Made by a program: the position numbers and the translations under genes | The notes under the pieces: model-generated | Told to the model about the DNA's origin: nothing | Database searches by the model: none | The model's input: only the letters and a program-made list of their open reading frames with translations | Assembly: GCA_036735565.1 (NCBI GenBank) | Contig: DAINOC010000005.1 | Coordinates: 1-64,000, forward strand | Source of the DNA: Coraliomargarita_B sp036735565 | GTDB taxonomy: Bacteria; Verrucomicrobiota; Verrucomicrobiia; Opitutales; Coraliomargaritaceae | DNA length: 64,000 bases | Direction: 5' to 3' | Shown here: positions 1-11,439 of the stretch, one piece after another | Numbering within the stretch: position 1 is the stretch's first letter | How the letters are laid out: every line of letters begins with the position of its first letter

Positions 1-205
<205 letters not shown>

Positions 206-345
206 TTTGTTTGCTGTGTTTCTCATTATGAAGTATTCGAAGCTGTAGATTGCTAGTGGTAACCACGAGCTATGACGATGACTGTATTTTTTGCCGATGA
301 CGGCATGCGTTTGCGATAACCGCGCATGTCCTGAGGTGTAACCAA

Positions 346-461
346 TCTGGTGAGTATAGGTGAGGGGAAACACACGTTCCCATCTCGAACACGCTCGTTA
401 AGCCCTCAACCGCCAATGGTAGTGCCGCCACGCTGCGGTGCGAGAGTAGGTTATCGCCAGT
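346..461 (+). rRNA. rrf: 5S ribosomal RNA
   Basis: A ~116-base element with the 5S hallmarks: the internal CCCATCTCGAACACG segment, the GCCAATGGTAGTGCCGC segment, and GCGAGAGTAGGTTATCGCCAG at the 3' end. The 5' CTGGTGA can pair with the 3' TCGCCAG to form helix I. It follows 23S on the same strand and is followed at once by a strong terminator hairpin. Ends are set from the helix I pairing and may be off by a few bases. Confidence 0.9.
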
Positions 462-462
462 A

Positions 463-912
463 TTATGGCCCGAAACTTCGAAAGAGGTTTCGGGCCTTTT
501 TGTTGCGCAGCATCCGGGGGATTCGTTTGAGTTGGAGCTCCAGCAGCCAGCGATAGGGACGGCAGCGGCGGTAGAGGGTGATTGCGGTGATGGCGCCCAG
601 ACTGTCGGCGACCCAATCCGCGAACTCGACGCTGCGTCCGGGTGTAAAGGATTGTCGCCACTCGTCGATTGCCCCAAAGGCAATGGCCGCCAGTGAGGCG
701 GCAATGGCTCCCTTCCAATTGTATTTTGTGAGTAGAGGGAGGCGAGCGAACAAAGTGCCGAGAAGGCCGAAGACCAGAAAATGACCAATCTTGTCTTTGG
801 GAAATTTAAAGCCGGGGTCGGGAAGTGCCAGTTCGCTGCTGCTGGAGGCGCTGAATATACAAAGCATCAGGAGTCCCGGCAGGATCCAGGACAGGAATTG
901 TGGCGTTTTCAT
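463..912 (-). CDS. VanZ family membrane protein
   Basis: A 149-residue protein with an N-terminal hydrophobic segment (about residues 7-22) followed by the VanZ-like core: DKIGHFLVFGLLG at about 40-52 and GAIDEWRQSFTPGRSVEFADWVADSLGA at about 80-107, the usual conserved region. VanZ-like proteins are small membrane proteins of mostly unknown function; one member gives teicoplanin resistance. The start overlaps the stop of the upstream histidine kinase by 4 bases, so the two are probably co-translated. Its last ~13 codons are encoded by the convergent rRNA terminator and its stop lies at the 5S 3' end. Family call is good; function unknown. Confidence 0.8.
   Translation of the reverse strand: MKTPQFLSWILPGLLMLCIFSASSSSELALPDPGFKFPKDKIGHFLVFGLLGTLFARLPLLTKYNWKGAIAASLAAIAFGAIDEWRQSFTPGRSVEFADWVADSLGAITAITLYRRCRPYRWLLELQLKRIPRMLRNKKARNLFRSFGP
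467..501 (+). terminator. rRNA operon intrinsic terminator
   Basis: A perfect 10-bp inverted repeat, GGCCCGAAAC and GTTTCGGGCC, encloses a 10-base loop and is followed by TTTTT, six bases after the 5S end. The poly-T lies on the plus strand, so it terminates the rRNA transcript. It lies inside the 3' coding end of the convergent VanZ gene. Confidence 0.9.
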
Positions 913-2606
913 GGAGTGGCCATCGGCAACCAGAACCGGAAAGTCGTGCCCGCGCTACTGGACTCCGCCAGTTCAATATTCCCCCGGTGGCTGCGCAGTA
1001 TCCGCATACTGATCGACAGTCCGAGTCCGTTGCCATCGCTGCGATTGGTGAGAAATGACTCAAAGATGCGGCTTTTGAGTCCTTCCGGTATTCCTGAACC
1101 ATTGTCGCGGATAGTCATGACAGCCGTTTCCTCTTCGGCATGGGTCTCAATCCAGATCTGCCCTCCGTGGGGCATCGCGTTGGTCGCGTTGAGTATGAGG
1201 TTCAGCATAACCTGCTGGATTTGCCCTTTATTGACGTCGACCCGCAGGCATTGCTCGTGAGGGCGAAAACGCACTTTGATTTTTTGTTGGATCAGCTTCA
1301 ACCGCACGAGACGCAGTGCTTCCTCGATGAGGTGATTGAGATCCTGACGGCTATGGATACCTTCCCGGCTTCGGCCGAAGCCCAGAACCCGTTCGACGAT
1401 CTCCTCGAGGTGATCCAGTTTCTCAGCGATGACGCTGACATCCCGTTTACGTTCGTCAAATTCGGAGAAGTCGAGATCGAGGGATTGGAACAGTAGTTTG
1501 ATGACGGTAAGCGGGTTGCGGATCTCGTGGGCAATTTCAGCGGCCAGCATCCCCAGTGTTGTCAGTTTTTCATTTCGGCGGAGGGACTCCTCGGACGTGA
1601 ATACCTTCGAGTAGAGGCGGGCGTTCTGAACGGCGATTGCACCGAGATCCGAAAGAGCGCCGAAAACCTTCTTTTCGTCGTTATTAAAGCGGTGGGAATG
1701 ATCCGTGTAGGCATTCAGAACACCGATTGGCTCGTCGCCGAAAAAAATTGGTGTGGCCAGCATCGAAACCAGACCCTCGCGGGCGATCACATTGGCAAAG
1801 TCATTTTCCTCGGTGAAGCTCAGGTCATTGACTTCGATTTGTTTGCGCCGCCGGATCGCAGCGCCCACAGCGGAATCATTCAGATTGACGTCTGTTTCAA
1901 TCTCCAGCTTCCCATGTTGGTTAACCATGGTATGAAGATTGAGAGTGCTTTGATCCGTACCCAGCAGGAAAAGAGCGCAACTGTGGCAATTGAGGAGTTG
2001 CCGCCCTTCATAGGCCAGCGCGTTCATAATTTCGTCAGCTTCGATTTTTCCGACCAGTCGCTGCCCCATGTTGACCAATGACTCCAGTTGATTCGCTTTG
2101 GTGCGCAGTTGCTGAATGAGCCAAAGCCTTGAGACGACCCGCGTGGCTTCGTTGGTGAGCAGGGTCAGTATTTTCAGCGATTGCTGATCGTAAGCGTTGA
2201 TCTTTTCGCTATCGACATTAACGACACCGATGATCATGCCGCGATCCTCCATGGGGACGGCCATTTCGGAGCGAATTTCGGGGCGGATGCTGATGTAGCG
2301 TGGCTCCTTGCGGACGTCGGGCACGATAATAGCCTTCCCATGGAGAGCGGTCCATCCGGTGATTCCCTGTCCGAGGGCAAGGTTCAGATCACTCCAGTCA
2401 TCCGGGAGCCCCCGGGACACCTCCAATTCCAGGCGGTTGGTATCCGGATTAATCAGGGAAATTGAGGCGCTCTTGGGCGATAGCACCCGTTCGATCTCTT
2501 CCAAGATGAGGTTGAGCGCTTCGCGGGGTTCATCGGTGTCGGACACGAGACTGCTGATCCGATACAGCGAATCGATCACCGTTCCTTCGTCTACCCGCGG
2601 TTTCAT
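909..2606 (-). CDS. GAF-domain sensor histidine kinase
   Basis: Two tandem GAF domains (about residues 15-165 and 190-335 counted from the ATG used here) precede a dimerisation/phosphoacceptor domain with the H-box AAEIAHEIRNPLT and a C-terminal HATPase domain (N-box LNATNAMPHGG, G1 DNGSGIPEG, G2 GNGLGLSI). No membrane segments are seen, so it is probably a cytoplasmic sensor that autophosphorylates on the H-box His. No response regulator lies nearby. A GTG start at 2648 is also possible and adds 14 residues; the ATG was preferred because the conserved-looking N-terminus begins just after it. It lies 72 bases after glnD and overlaps the VanZ gene by 4 bases. Confidence 0.85.
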   Translation of the reverse strand: MKPRVDEGTVIDSLYRISSLVSDTDEPREALNLILEEIERVLSPKSASISLINPDTNRLELEVSRGLPDDWSDLNLALGQGITGWTALHGKAIIVPDVRKEPRYISIRPEIRSEMAVPMEDRGMIIGVVNVDSEKINAYDQQSLKILTLLTNEATRVVSRLWLIQQLRTKANQLESLVNMGQRLVGKIEADEIMNALAYEGRQLLNCHSCALFLLGTDQSTLNLHTMVNQHGKLEIETDVNLNDSAVGAAIRRRKQIEVNDLSFTEENDFANVIAREGLVSMLATPIFFGDEPIGVLNAYTDHSHRFNNDEKKVFGALSDLGAIAVQNARLYSKVFTSEESLRRNEKLTTLGMLAAEIAHEIRNPLTVIKLLFQSLDLDFSEFDERKRDVSVIAEKLDHLEEIVERVLGFGRSREGIHSRQDLNHLIEEALRLVRLKLIQQKIKVRFRPHEQCLRVDVNKGQIQQVMLNLILNATNAMPHGGQIWIETHAEEETAVMTIRDNGSGIPEGLKSRIFESFLTNRSDGNGLGLSISMRILRSHRGNIELAESSSAGTTFRFWLPMATP

Positions 2607-2678
2607 ACAGGTGGGGAGGAAAACGTGGTTCTCGTGTGGCGTCGACACCGATTTTCGGTGAGCCCGGTCGCCGTTGGC

Positions 2679-5462
2679 TTAGATGCGGACGATTTCGTCG
2701 AGACCTTCGCGCAACTCCAGCAGGTTGGAGGTTTCGACCGCACCGTCTTTCGTATTGGTATTCTCGATGTAGAAGGTATCCATGGCGACGCCGCGTTCCG
2801 TCGCAATCCGCGCGAAGGTAATGTCGAAGCCTTTTTTGGAGATGAGCCGGGAGAGCCGGTAGAGCAGACCGATCCGGTCGGCGGCCTGGACCTCGATGAT
2901 CGTTTGCTTAAGCGAAAGCTCGTGGTAGACATCCACGCTGGGAGGGAAAGGAGCCGGGAGCAGATCGCGGTCTTTCTTTCTGGCGGCTTGTTTTGCCTCC
3001 AGTTCGATGATGTCCGGCAGGAGTTCCTGGTCGTCCACCAGTGCGGCCTTGAGGCGGTCCTCAAATACTTTGCGTGCCTTCGGGTTTGAAACGACGCCAC
3101 CGTCTGCATCGCAGACGTAGAAGGTGTCGATCGAGATATGGTCCTTTCGGGAGATCGCTTTGGTGCTGATGATGTTTACGCCGGCGAGGGAGAGAACGCC
3201 GGCAAGCTTGTAAAAGAGACCGGCGCGGTCCCAAGTCACCACATTGATGATGGTCATGCCCAAGTCGATATCATCCTGCCAATCGATAATCGGCACGAGG
3301 CTGGCCATCGACTCGGCGTTTTGGATATGGCTGAGAAGGCTGTTGACCATGCGCAGATGCAACTCGATGTCCGCTTCACTTGTATTGATAAAGTAGCGTT
3401 CCGGCAACATACTGAAGTGGGCCTCAATTTCCTCGTTTGAGATACCCACAGGTGTCCGCGCTATTAGTTCTTTTTGTAGCATCGCCAATTGCTCGATTCG
3501 CTTGGTTTGGATTACGGAGTCGTCTTCAAAATATTCGAGGGTTCTCAGGTAGAGCGTGCGGTGCATGGCGTCCTTATGGCTGTTCCAGAGAGTAGGAGCG
3601 GTGCCTCTGGCATCGCAGTAAGTGTGCGCGAAGAGGAAGCGGAGCTGCTGCGGGTCGCCCACGATGTTGGCAAAGCTTTCGGCGGTCTGGGGGTCATCAA
3701 GATCGAACTTCTGCCAGAACCGTGCCATTTCCAAATGGTTATTGATAATAAATTCAATTTGTTGTTGTTGGTCTTTGGGAACGGCCAGCCGCCTCATCAC
3801 GGGACGGGCGATTCGCACGCCTGCTGCAGCATGACCTTTTATGCCTTCGCTCTTACCGATGTCGTGCAGCAGCAGTGTTAGATAGAGCTGTAGCGGGTCA
3901 TCGTTCTTGCGGAGTTCCTTTTCGTAGCGCGCGTATTCCTCGTTCTCCTTGGAGAAGACCTGATCGAGGTGCATAATGGTGTGCAGCACATGGATATCTG
4001 CCGTATACCGGTGATAATACTCATGCTGAACCATGCAGGTTAACGCGCCGAACTCGGGAACATACCGCCCCAATACGCCGAGTTCATGCATTTGCATGAG
4101 GATGGGATAGACCTCTCCAGGGCTGCGCAGGATGGCCATGAAGCTTTTCGCCGCCGAGGGGCAGTTGATCAGGGTGGCATCCACCAGAGGGATGGAGTTG
4201 TGAATCAGAAAGCGAAGTTCCGGATCGAGCTTGGCACCGAACTGCTGGGCAAGCCGGAAGACCCGGATCAGACGGGCGGGTTCTTTTTCGAAAACATGCT
4301 TGTTTTCTGCGCGGATGAGACGGTCGGAGAGTTCGAAGCCATCCATCCGCTTGACCCGCCGGTGCTGGTGAGCGCGGAGTGCTTCGCGAAAGCTGATTCG
4401 CCCATTGTCAGAGAGCAGGGCCATCCGTTCTTTCAGGAGCTCTGCGGTGAAGTAAATCTGCCGTGCCGCCGAGTAATAATCCTTCATGAACGCTTCGACC
4501 CGTTGAAAAATGTCATCCTGCTGATAGCCCAGTTTCTCGGCGATCGAGGGCTGTTGTTCGAGGCGCAGTGTATCGGTGGGGCGTTTATTTTGGATGTGGA
4601 GCTCCGTTCGGGTCCGGAGCAGGAAGTTGTAGGCATCGCGCAGGCTTTTGCGCTCATCGACCCGGAGGAGCTTGGCCTTCACGAGCTCCGACAGGGAGCG
4701 ATAGCCAAATTTGATATGGGCCATCCAGAGGATGTTTTGAAAGTCGCGCAGTCCACCGACGCCGTTCTTCACATCCGGTTCCTGGAGGTAGATGGTCGAC
4801 CCGGCTTTGGCGTGCCGCAGTTTTTCGTCCTCCAGTCGCTGCCGGATGTAATCCTTTGATTTTTCCTTTTGCAGAAACTCCTGAAACTGTTTCCGGAGGC
4901 GCAGGTAGACCGATTCGGAACCGCAGATCATACGGGATTCGAGAATCGCGTTTTTCGATTGAATCTCCTTTCGAGCCTCGGCGATGGCCTCCCTTGCATT
5001 GCGGGAGGCGTGTCCGACCTTCAGGCCGAGGTCCCAGAGTGGATAAAGGATCTCCTCGGCGATGACGGTTTGGAAGGTCTTCAGCTGTGCTTGCGGCACC
5101 CGCTCGGGGTAGAGGAACATGATGTCGATGTCGCTGTGGGGGTTCAATTCGCGGCGGCCGTAACCTCCGGTCGCCAGAATCGCCATCTTGCAGGGTATGC
5201 GTCCATGCTTGGTCGTGTAGAGATCCAGCGCGGAGAGAAAAAGATTTTCGATGATCACATCGATCATCGCGGCCCGGGCCTGGCACACTTTCATACCCGA
5301 GTCGCCCTTGCGGTGGTTGCGCTGCAACATGATGCTCTCCAGCTCAAGGTAGCGCTTGTAAGCTGGCAGTTGCTTACTCCGGTCGATACCGGGCTCGAAG
5401 ACCAGTCGCTTTTGGGCGTGCTTGTGCAGGCGCCGGAATAAGGGATTTTCTTGAATGGGCAT
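2679..5462 (-). CDS. glnD: [Protein-PII] uridylyltransferase / uridylyl-removing enzyme
   Basis: A 927-residue GlnD. The nucleotidyltransferase motif GGYGRRELNPHSDID is at about 99-113, a GlnD-type helical linker follows, then an HD domain (LLLHDIGKSEG), and two ACT domains at the C-terminus (VNVVTWDRAGLFYKLAGVLS and IEVQAADRIGLLYRLSRL). GlnD adds UMP to PII proteins when glutamine is low and removes it when glutamine is high; the ACT domains sense glutamine. The start at MPIQENPL was chosen over a frame 15 codons longer because the added residues do not look conserved. It heads a likely minus-strand operon with the kinase and VanZ genes. No PII gene is in the window; the glutamine synthetase present (22928-23956) is the GSII type. 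Confidence 0.93.
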   Translation of the reverse strand: MPIQENPLFRRLHKHAQKRLVFEPGIDRSKQLPAYKRYLELESIMLQRNHRKGDSGMKVCQARAAMIDVIIENLFLSALDLYTTKHGRIPCKMAILATGGYGRRELNPHSDIDIMFLYPERVPQAQLKTFQTVIAEEILYPLWDLGLKVGHASRNAREAIAEARKEIQSKNAILESRMICGSESVYLRLRKQFQEFLQKEKSKDYIRQRLEDEKLRHAKAGSTIYLQEPDVKNGVGGLRDFQNILWMAHIKFGYRSLSELVKAKLLRVDERKSLRDAYNFLLRTRTELHIQNKRPTDTLRLEQQPSIAEKLGYQQDDIFQRVEAFMKDYYSAARQIYFTAELLKERMALLSDNGRISFREALRAHQHRRVKRMDGFELSDRLIRAENKHVFEKEPARLIRVFRLAQQFGAKLDPELRFLIHNSIPLVDATLINCPSAAKSFMAILRSPGEVYPILMQMHELGVLGRYVPEFGALTCMVQHEYYHRYTADIHVLHTIMHLDQVFSKENEEYARYEKELRKNDDPLQLYLTLLLHDIGKSEGIKGHAAAGVRIARPVMRRLAVPKDQQQQIEFIINNHLEMARFWQKFDLDDPQTAESFANIVGDPQQLRFLFAHTYCDARGTAPTLWNSHKDAMHRTLYLRTLEYFEDDSVIQTKRIEQLAMLQKELIARTPVGISNEEIEAHFSMLPERYFINTSEADIELHLRMVNSLLSHIQNAESMASLVPIIDWQDDIDLGMTIINVVTWDRAGLFYKLAGVLSLAGVNIISTKAISRKDHISIDTFYVCDADGGVVSNPKARKVFEDRLKAALVDDQELLPDIIELEAKQAARKKDRDLLPAPFPPSVDVYHELSLKQTIIEVQAADRIGLLYRLSRLISKKGFDITFARIATERGVAMDTFYIENTNTKDGAVETSNLLELREGLDEIVRI

Positions 5463-5634
5463 AGCGCGATTGAACCAACAAGCTTTCGCATCTGATACCG
5501 GGGTCAAGTGTGATTGCGCGAACTGACCGGATGGTCATCAAAATTCATGAAAAGAGATTTCCGTTTTGACCTGCGCTTGGTTTCACGGATGCTGGGTAAC
5601 ACCGCTGAACTTTAATCAAAACAAAGAAACCGTT

Positions 5635-6147
5635 ATGCAGATAAAAGAAGGAACCGTTGTATCCATGGACTATGCGCTTCGCGACGACGAAGGCAACCTG
5701 ATCGATCAGTCTCAACCCGGCCAACCGCTGACTTACCTCCATGGTTACCAAAACATCATTTCCGGGCTTGAAGCCGCGCTCGAGGGCAAGGCGGTCGGTG
5801 ATGCCATCGAAGTCCGGATCGCACCGGGAGAGGGCTATGGCGAGAGCAACCCGAATCTGGAGCAGGTCGTCGCGCGTGACCGTTTTCAGGGCGTTTCGGA
5901 CATACAAGTGGGCATGCAATTCCAAGCGAGCACCGACCAGGGGCCTGTTTCCGTCCGAGTGACGAAGGTCGATGACGAGTCGGTCACCGTGGATGGCAAC
6001 CATCCGCTGGCGGGCAAGCACCTGAATTTCGATGTGACCATCCGGGATATCCGTGAAGGTACGGAAGAGGAAATCGCCCATGGCCACATCCATCAAAGTG
6101 GCGGTTGCTGTGGTGGCTCGGGTGATTCCGGCTGCGGTTGCGACTAG
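5635..6147 (+). CDS. slyD: SlyD-type FKBP peptidyl-prolyl isomerase
   Basis: A 170-residue protein with the SlyD layout: split FKBP core (VSMDYALRDDEGNLID, PLTYLHGYQNIISGLEAALEG), the inserted flap domain (PGEGYGESNPNLEQVV..., HPLAGKHLNFDV), and a metal-binding tail rich in His and Cys (HIHQSGGCCGGSGDSGCGCD). SlyD proteins are cytoplasmic prolyl isomerases and chaperones that bind nickel through the tail and may help metalloenzyme maturation. The ATG at 5635 begins exactly at the family N-terminus (MQIKEGTVVSMDY); a longer frame upstream does not look like the family. It stands alone, divergent from glnD. Confidence 0.9.
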   Translation: MQIKEGTVVSMDYALRDDEGNLIDQSQPGQPLTYLHGYQNIISGLEAALEGKAVGDAIEVRIAPGEGYGESNPNLEQVVARDRFQGVSDIQVGMQFQASTDQGPVSVRVTKVDDESVTVDGNHPLAGKHLNFDVTIRDIREGTEEEIAHGHIHQSGGCCGGSGDSGCGCD

Positions 6148-6322
6148 GGTAGGGAACAGGGCAGCGGTGGCGGCTTGTTTTGGATGAAGCTTGTGGGGTT
6201 TCTCGCGTCTGCCAAGTGGGCGATCACGCCTAATTCCGCTACGTTCGCCTATACTTGCCGGAATCGATCGATTCCGGTCTTGTTTTCCAACGGCCTGCGC
6301 CCATACCTAAGGGCGTATCACG

Positions 6323-8852
<2,530 letters not shown>

Positions 8853-8866
<14 letters not shown>

Positions 8867-8906
8867 GTGGTCATCTGATACAGGTTGGTCGTCTGATACA
8901 GGTGAT
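8853..8906. repeat. Three tandem 18-base units over the ftsK stop
   Basis: Three consecutive units of 18 bases (8853-8870, 8871-8888, 8889-8906) share the core TCTGATACAGGT; the last two differ at only a few positions, the first is more diverged and contains the ftsK stop TAG. It looks like local slippage duplication of the gene end. No known element is recognised. Confidence 0.6.
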
Positions 8907-8957
8907 CCACGGTGTGATCGAGTAGCCCTTGATCCGCCTGGGCGAACCGGAAAGATT

Positions 8958-9034
8958 TGGCAGGGGCGGCGGGACTCGAACCCACGACCGATGGTTTAGA
9001 AAACCATTGCTCTATCCAACTGAGCTACACCCCC
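8958..9034 (-). tRNA. tRNA-Arg (anticodon TCT)
   Basis: On the minus strand the 77-base sequence starts GGGGGTG and ends with an encoded CCA. The acceptor arms GGGGGTG and CGCCCCT pair with one G-U. The D arm is TAGCTCAGTTGGATAGAGCA, the anticodon stem ATGGT/ACCAT encloses the loop TTTCTAA (anticodon TCT, reading AGA), and the T arm contains GGTTCGAGTCC. All cloverleaf elements are present. It lies between ftsK (convergent) and the zinc-ribbon gene. Confidence 0.96.
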
Positions 9035-9103
9035 ATCCAGTGCCCGAAACTTGAGAATTCCGCAGTGGGCTGGCAAGCAAATCCAGCGTCGGAATACCCG
9101 GCT

Positions 9104-9808
9104 CTAAGCGTAAACCATGCGGCCGCACTGGTCGCAGAAGTGGGGCGATCCGGCATCCATGGCGCTTCGGGAAATTTCGTTGGAGACCCGCAGGTGGCAG
9201 CCACCGCATTTATGCTCCACAATTTCCACGACGTAGGGTGCCCGCTTCACCAGTTTGCGCACCCGGTCGTAGTGTTCGAGAAAGTTGGCTTCGGCAGAGC
9301 TTCTCGCCTGGTTTAGGGCATCGCGGGCGGCATCGACCCCGTTTTTCAGGTTCTGCTCAAGCGCCGCCAGTCGCTCGATTTCGGAGCGATGGGAGGCTAT
9401 CCTGGCTTCGAGTGCGGCTTTCTCTGCCCGAAAGGCCGCACTGACCTCGTCGATCTCCAGCATCAGGTTGATCTCTGCTTCTTCGAGTTGGCTGATGTCG
9501 GCTTGGCACTGTTCGATCTGCTGTGTCAGCGCCCTGTATTCCTCGTTCTTTTTGACGATGAGCTGCTGATTTTTATACCGGGTTATCTCGGCCTCTTTGG
9601 CCTTCACGCTGAGGTCCATTTCGCTGCGTTCGACTTCTTTTTTTTTCAGAGTCTGCGCGGCTTCCTGGATGCGGGCTTCCTCATCCACAATTGCCTGTTC
9701 CAACCTCGCCTGCTCCTGAGGCACTCGAAGGAGCTCTTGCTCGATCCGTTGCAGTGCCATGTCCCGATCCTGGACAATAAGAAGCTTTTCGATTTGCGGG
9801 TCAGCCAT
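9104..9808 (-). CDS. Coiled-coil protein with C4 zinc ribbon (DUF164-like)
   Basis: A 234-residue protein. Residues ~5-180 are rich in Glu, Gln, Arg and Ala with heptad spacing, predicted as a long antiparallel coiled coil. The C-terminus carries a zinc ribbon with CGGCHL and CDQCGRMVY, i.e. two CxxC pairs about 24 residues apart. This matches the zinc-ribbon family formerly called DUF164, proposed to bind nucleic acid; its role is not established. Encoded upstream of tRNA-Arg on the same strand, and divergent from the TPR gene with only 53 bases between starts. Confidence 0.85.
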   Translation of the reverse strand: MADPQIEKLLIVQDRDMALQRIEQELLRVPQEQARLEQAIVDEEARIQEAAQTLKKKEVERSEMDLSVKAKEAEITRYKNQQLIVKKNEEYRALTQQIEQCQADISQLEEAEINLMLEIDEVSAAFRAEKAALEARIASHRSEIERLAALEQNLKNGVDAARDALNQARSSAEANFLEHYDRVRKLVKRAPYVVEIVEHKCGGCHLRVSNEISRSAMDAGSPHFCDQCGRMVYA

Positions 9809-9861
9809 AATTGGGAGATTCTGGCTGAGTCAAGACACCCCTACCGTCAGAGCAATCTCAA

Positions 9862-10221
9862 ATGAACACGAATTCCCTACAAGATCAGATCGACGAGGCC
9901 ACCCTCGACTTCACCCTGGGTGACAGCCCGGGCGCTATCGCAAGGTTGGAGATCCTCGTCAGCGAGCATCCGGAGACTTTTGGGGCCTGGCATGCGTTGA
10001 CGGAAATTTACTTTGCCGAGGGTGATTACGACCGCGCGCTGGCTGCGGCCGAGACGGCGCACCGCCTTGATCCGAACGACGTGCATATCAACACCAGCCT
10101 CTCCCGGATCTGGGTGGAGCGGGGCGATAAACCAAAGGCGGAGCACTTTGGGGCTCAAGCCCGTATGCTGGGTTGGAAAGAGCAACTGAAGGAGGCCCCC
10201 GAGGCCGATGAAATCCGTTAG
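9862..10221 (+). CDS. Small TPR-repeat protein
   Basis: A 119-residue soluble protein built of about three tetratricopeptide repeats: DFTLGDSPGAIARLEILVSEHPE, GAWHALTEIYFAEGDYDRALAAAETAHRLDPND, and VHINTSLSRIWVERGDKPKAEHFGAQARMLGW. The A/G/Y/A/P spacing fits TPRs, which bind protein partners. No signal peptide or catalytic motif is seen, so the partner is unknown. It lies 59 bases upstream of accA on the same strand and may be co-transcribed with it. Confidence 0.8.
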   Translation: MNTNSLQDQIDEATLDFTLGDSPGAIARLEILVSEHPETFGAWHALTEIYFAEGDYDRALAAAETAHRLDPNDVHINTSLSRIWVERGDKPKAEHFGAQARMLGWKEQLKEAPEADEIR

Positions 10222-10280
10222 GCAGGGGGCCCGCCGCGGGGATTGACAGTTCTCCGGGGCAGCTCCTAAATGGCGGCCAC

Positions 10281-11258
10281 ATGGAAGAAATCACTTACAC
10301 CCTCGAGTTTGAAAAACCGCTGCGTGAGCTGGAGAAGCAACTGCTGACCCTGTTGACCGTTTCCGAGGAGTCCAAGATCGATGTGAAGAACGAGATCGAG
10401 GCCATTGAGGCCAAGATCGAGAAGACCAAGGCCGAGATTTACTCCAATCTCACTGCCTGGCAGCGGGTGCAACTGTCACGCCATCCGAAACGGCCCTACA
10501 CGCTCGACTACATTGAGCGCATCTTTACCGACTTTGAAGAACTGCATGGCGACCGGCGTTTCCGCGAGGATGCGGCGATCGTGGGTGGGCCGGCATTTCT
10601 TAACGGCCTGCCGGTGATGGTGATTGGCCAGCAGAAAGGGCGTAACACCCGGGAAAATTTAAAACGCAACTTTGGCTGTCCCCACCCTGAGGGCTACCGT
10701 AAGGCGATGCGCCTGATGGAGATGGCCGAGAAGTTTAACATGGCGATCATTACCATGATTGATACGCCGGGAGCCTATCCTGGAATCGGCGCGGAGGAGC
10801 GCCACGTTGCCGAGGCGATCGCCGTGAATATCCGGGACATGAGCGCGCTGAAGGTGCCCATTATTTCGATCGTCATTGGCGAGGGTGGTAGCGGCGGTGC
10901 TCTTGGGATCGCCGTGGCGGATGAGGTCATGATACTCGAGAACGGCTACTATTCGGTGATCTCGCCGGAAGGCTGTGCGGCCATTCTATGGAAGGATCGT
11001 GCCGCGGCACCTCAGGCGGCGGAGGCCTTGAAGTTCAGTCCGAAGCATCTCAAGGCTTTCGGTGTCGTTGATACCATTCTGCCGGAGCCAACGGGTGGCG
11101 CGCACCGCGACCCCGATCAGGCGGCGGCGATACTCAAGGAGGCTATTGTCAAGTCGCTGGGCGTGCTCCGGAAAAAGAGCGTCCCCCAGTTGCTCGACGA
11201 CCGTTATGCCCGTTTCCGCAAACTCGGGGAGTTTGAGGAAGTTGCGGTGGCCGGTTGA
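10281..11258 (+). CDS. accA: Acetyl-CoA carboxylase carboxyltransferase subunit alpha
   Basis: A 325-residue AccA of usual length. The N-terminus LEFEKPLRELEKQL is the family signature; RHPKRPYTLDYI, FGCPHPEGYRKAMRLM, TPGAYPGIGAEERHVAEAIA and GEGGSGGALGIAVADEV form the carboxyltransferase core, and ENGYYSVISPEGCAAILWKD is conserved. With AccD it transfers the carboxyl group from biotin to acetyl-CoA to make malonyl-CoA, the first committed step of fatty acid synthesis. accD is not in the window. No terminator hairpin with a T-run is seen directly after the stop. Confidence 0.97.
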   Translation: MEEITYTLEFEKPLRELEKQLLTLLTVSEESKIDVKNEIEAIEAKIEKTKAEIYSNLTAWQRVQLSRHPKRPYTLDYIERIFTDFEELHGDRRFREDAAIVGGPAFLNGLPVMVIGQQKGRNTRENLKRNFGCPHPEGYRKAMRLMEMAEKFNMAIITMIDTPGAYPGIGAEERHVAEAIAVNIRDMSALKVPIISIVIGEGGSGGALGIAVADEVMILENGYYSVISPEGCAAILWKDRAAAPQAAEALKFSPKHLKAFGVVDTILPEPTGGAHRDPDQAAAILKEAIVKSLGVLRKKSVPQLLDDRYARFRKLGEFEEVAVAG

Positions 11259-11397
11259 GTCCGGTAATCTTTTAGGGAGGGCCCGGCTTCCTCCTCCACT
11301 TGATAAGCTTCGTAAGCTTCGGCGGACATGCCGTCCGGGCTGGAGTGCTGTGGGCGCGGGGCTGGGGATCGGGTGTCAGGCGGCCTCGCGTGTGTCC

Positions 11398-11417
11398 GGT
11401 CCAGCGGGAGCTGGACC
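11398..11417. repeat. Extragenic palindrome between accA and the 3'-5' exonuclease gene
   Basis: The convergent intergenic stretch 11259-11439 holds no gene. It contains a perfect 8-bp inverted repeat GGTCCAGC/GCTGGACC with a GGGA loop, and nearby GC-rich pieces and two AAGCTT sites three bases apart (about 11305-11320). It may act as a bidirectional terminator, or be a member of the extragenic palindromes seen elsewhere in this window. Confidence 0.6.
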
Positions 11418-11439
11418 CTCCCGTTTGCCTGGGCCGGGC

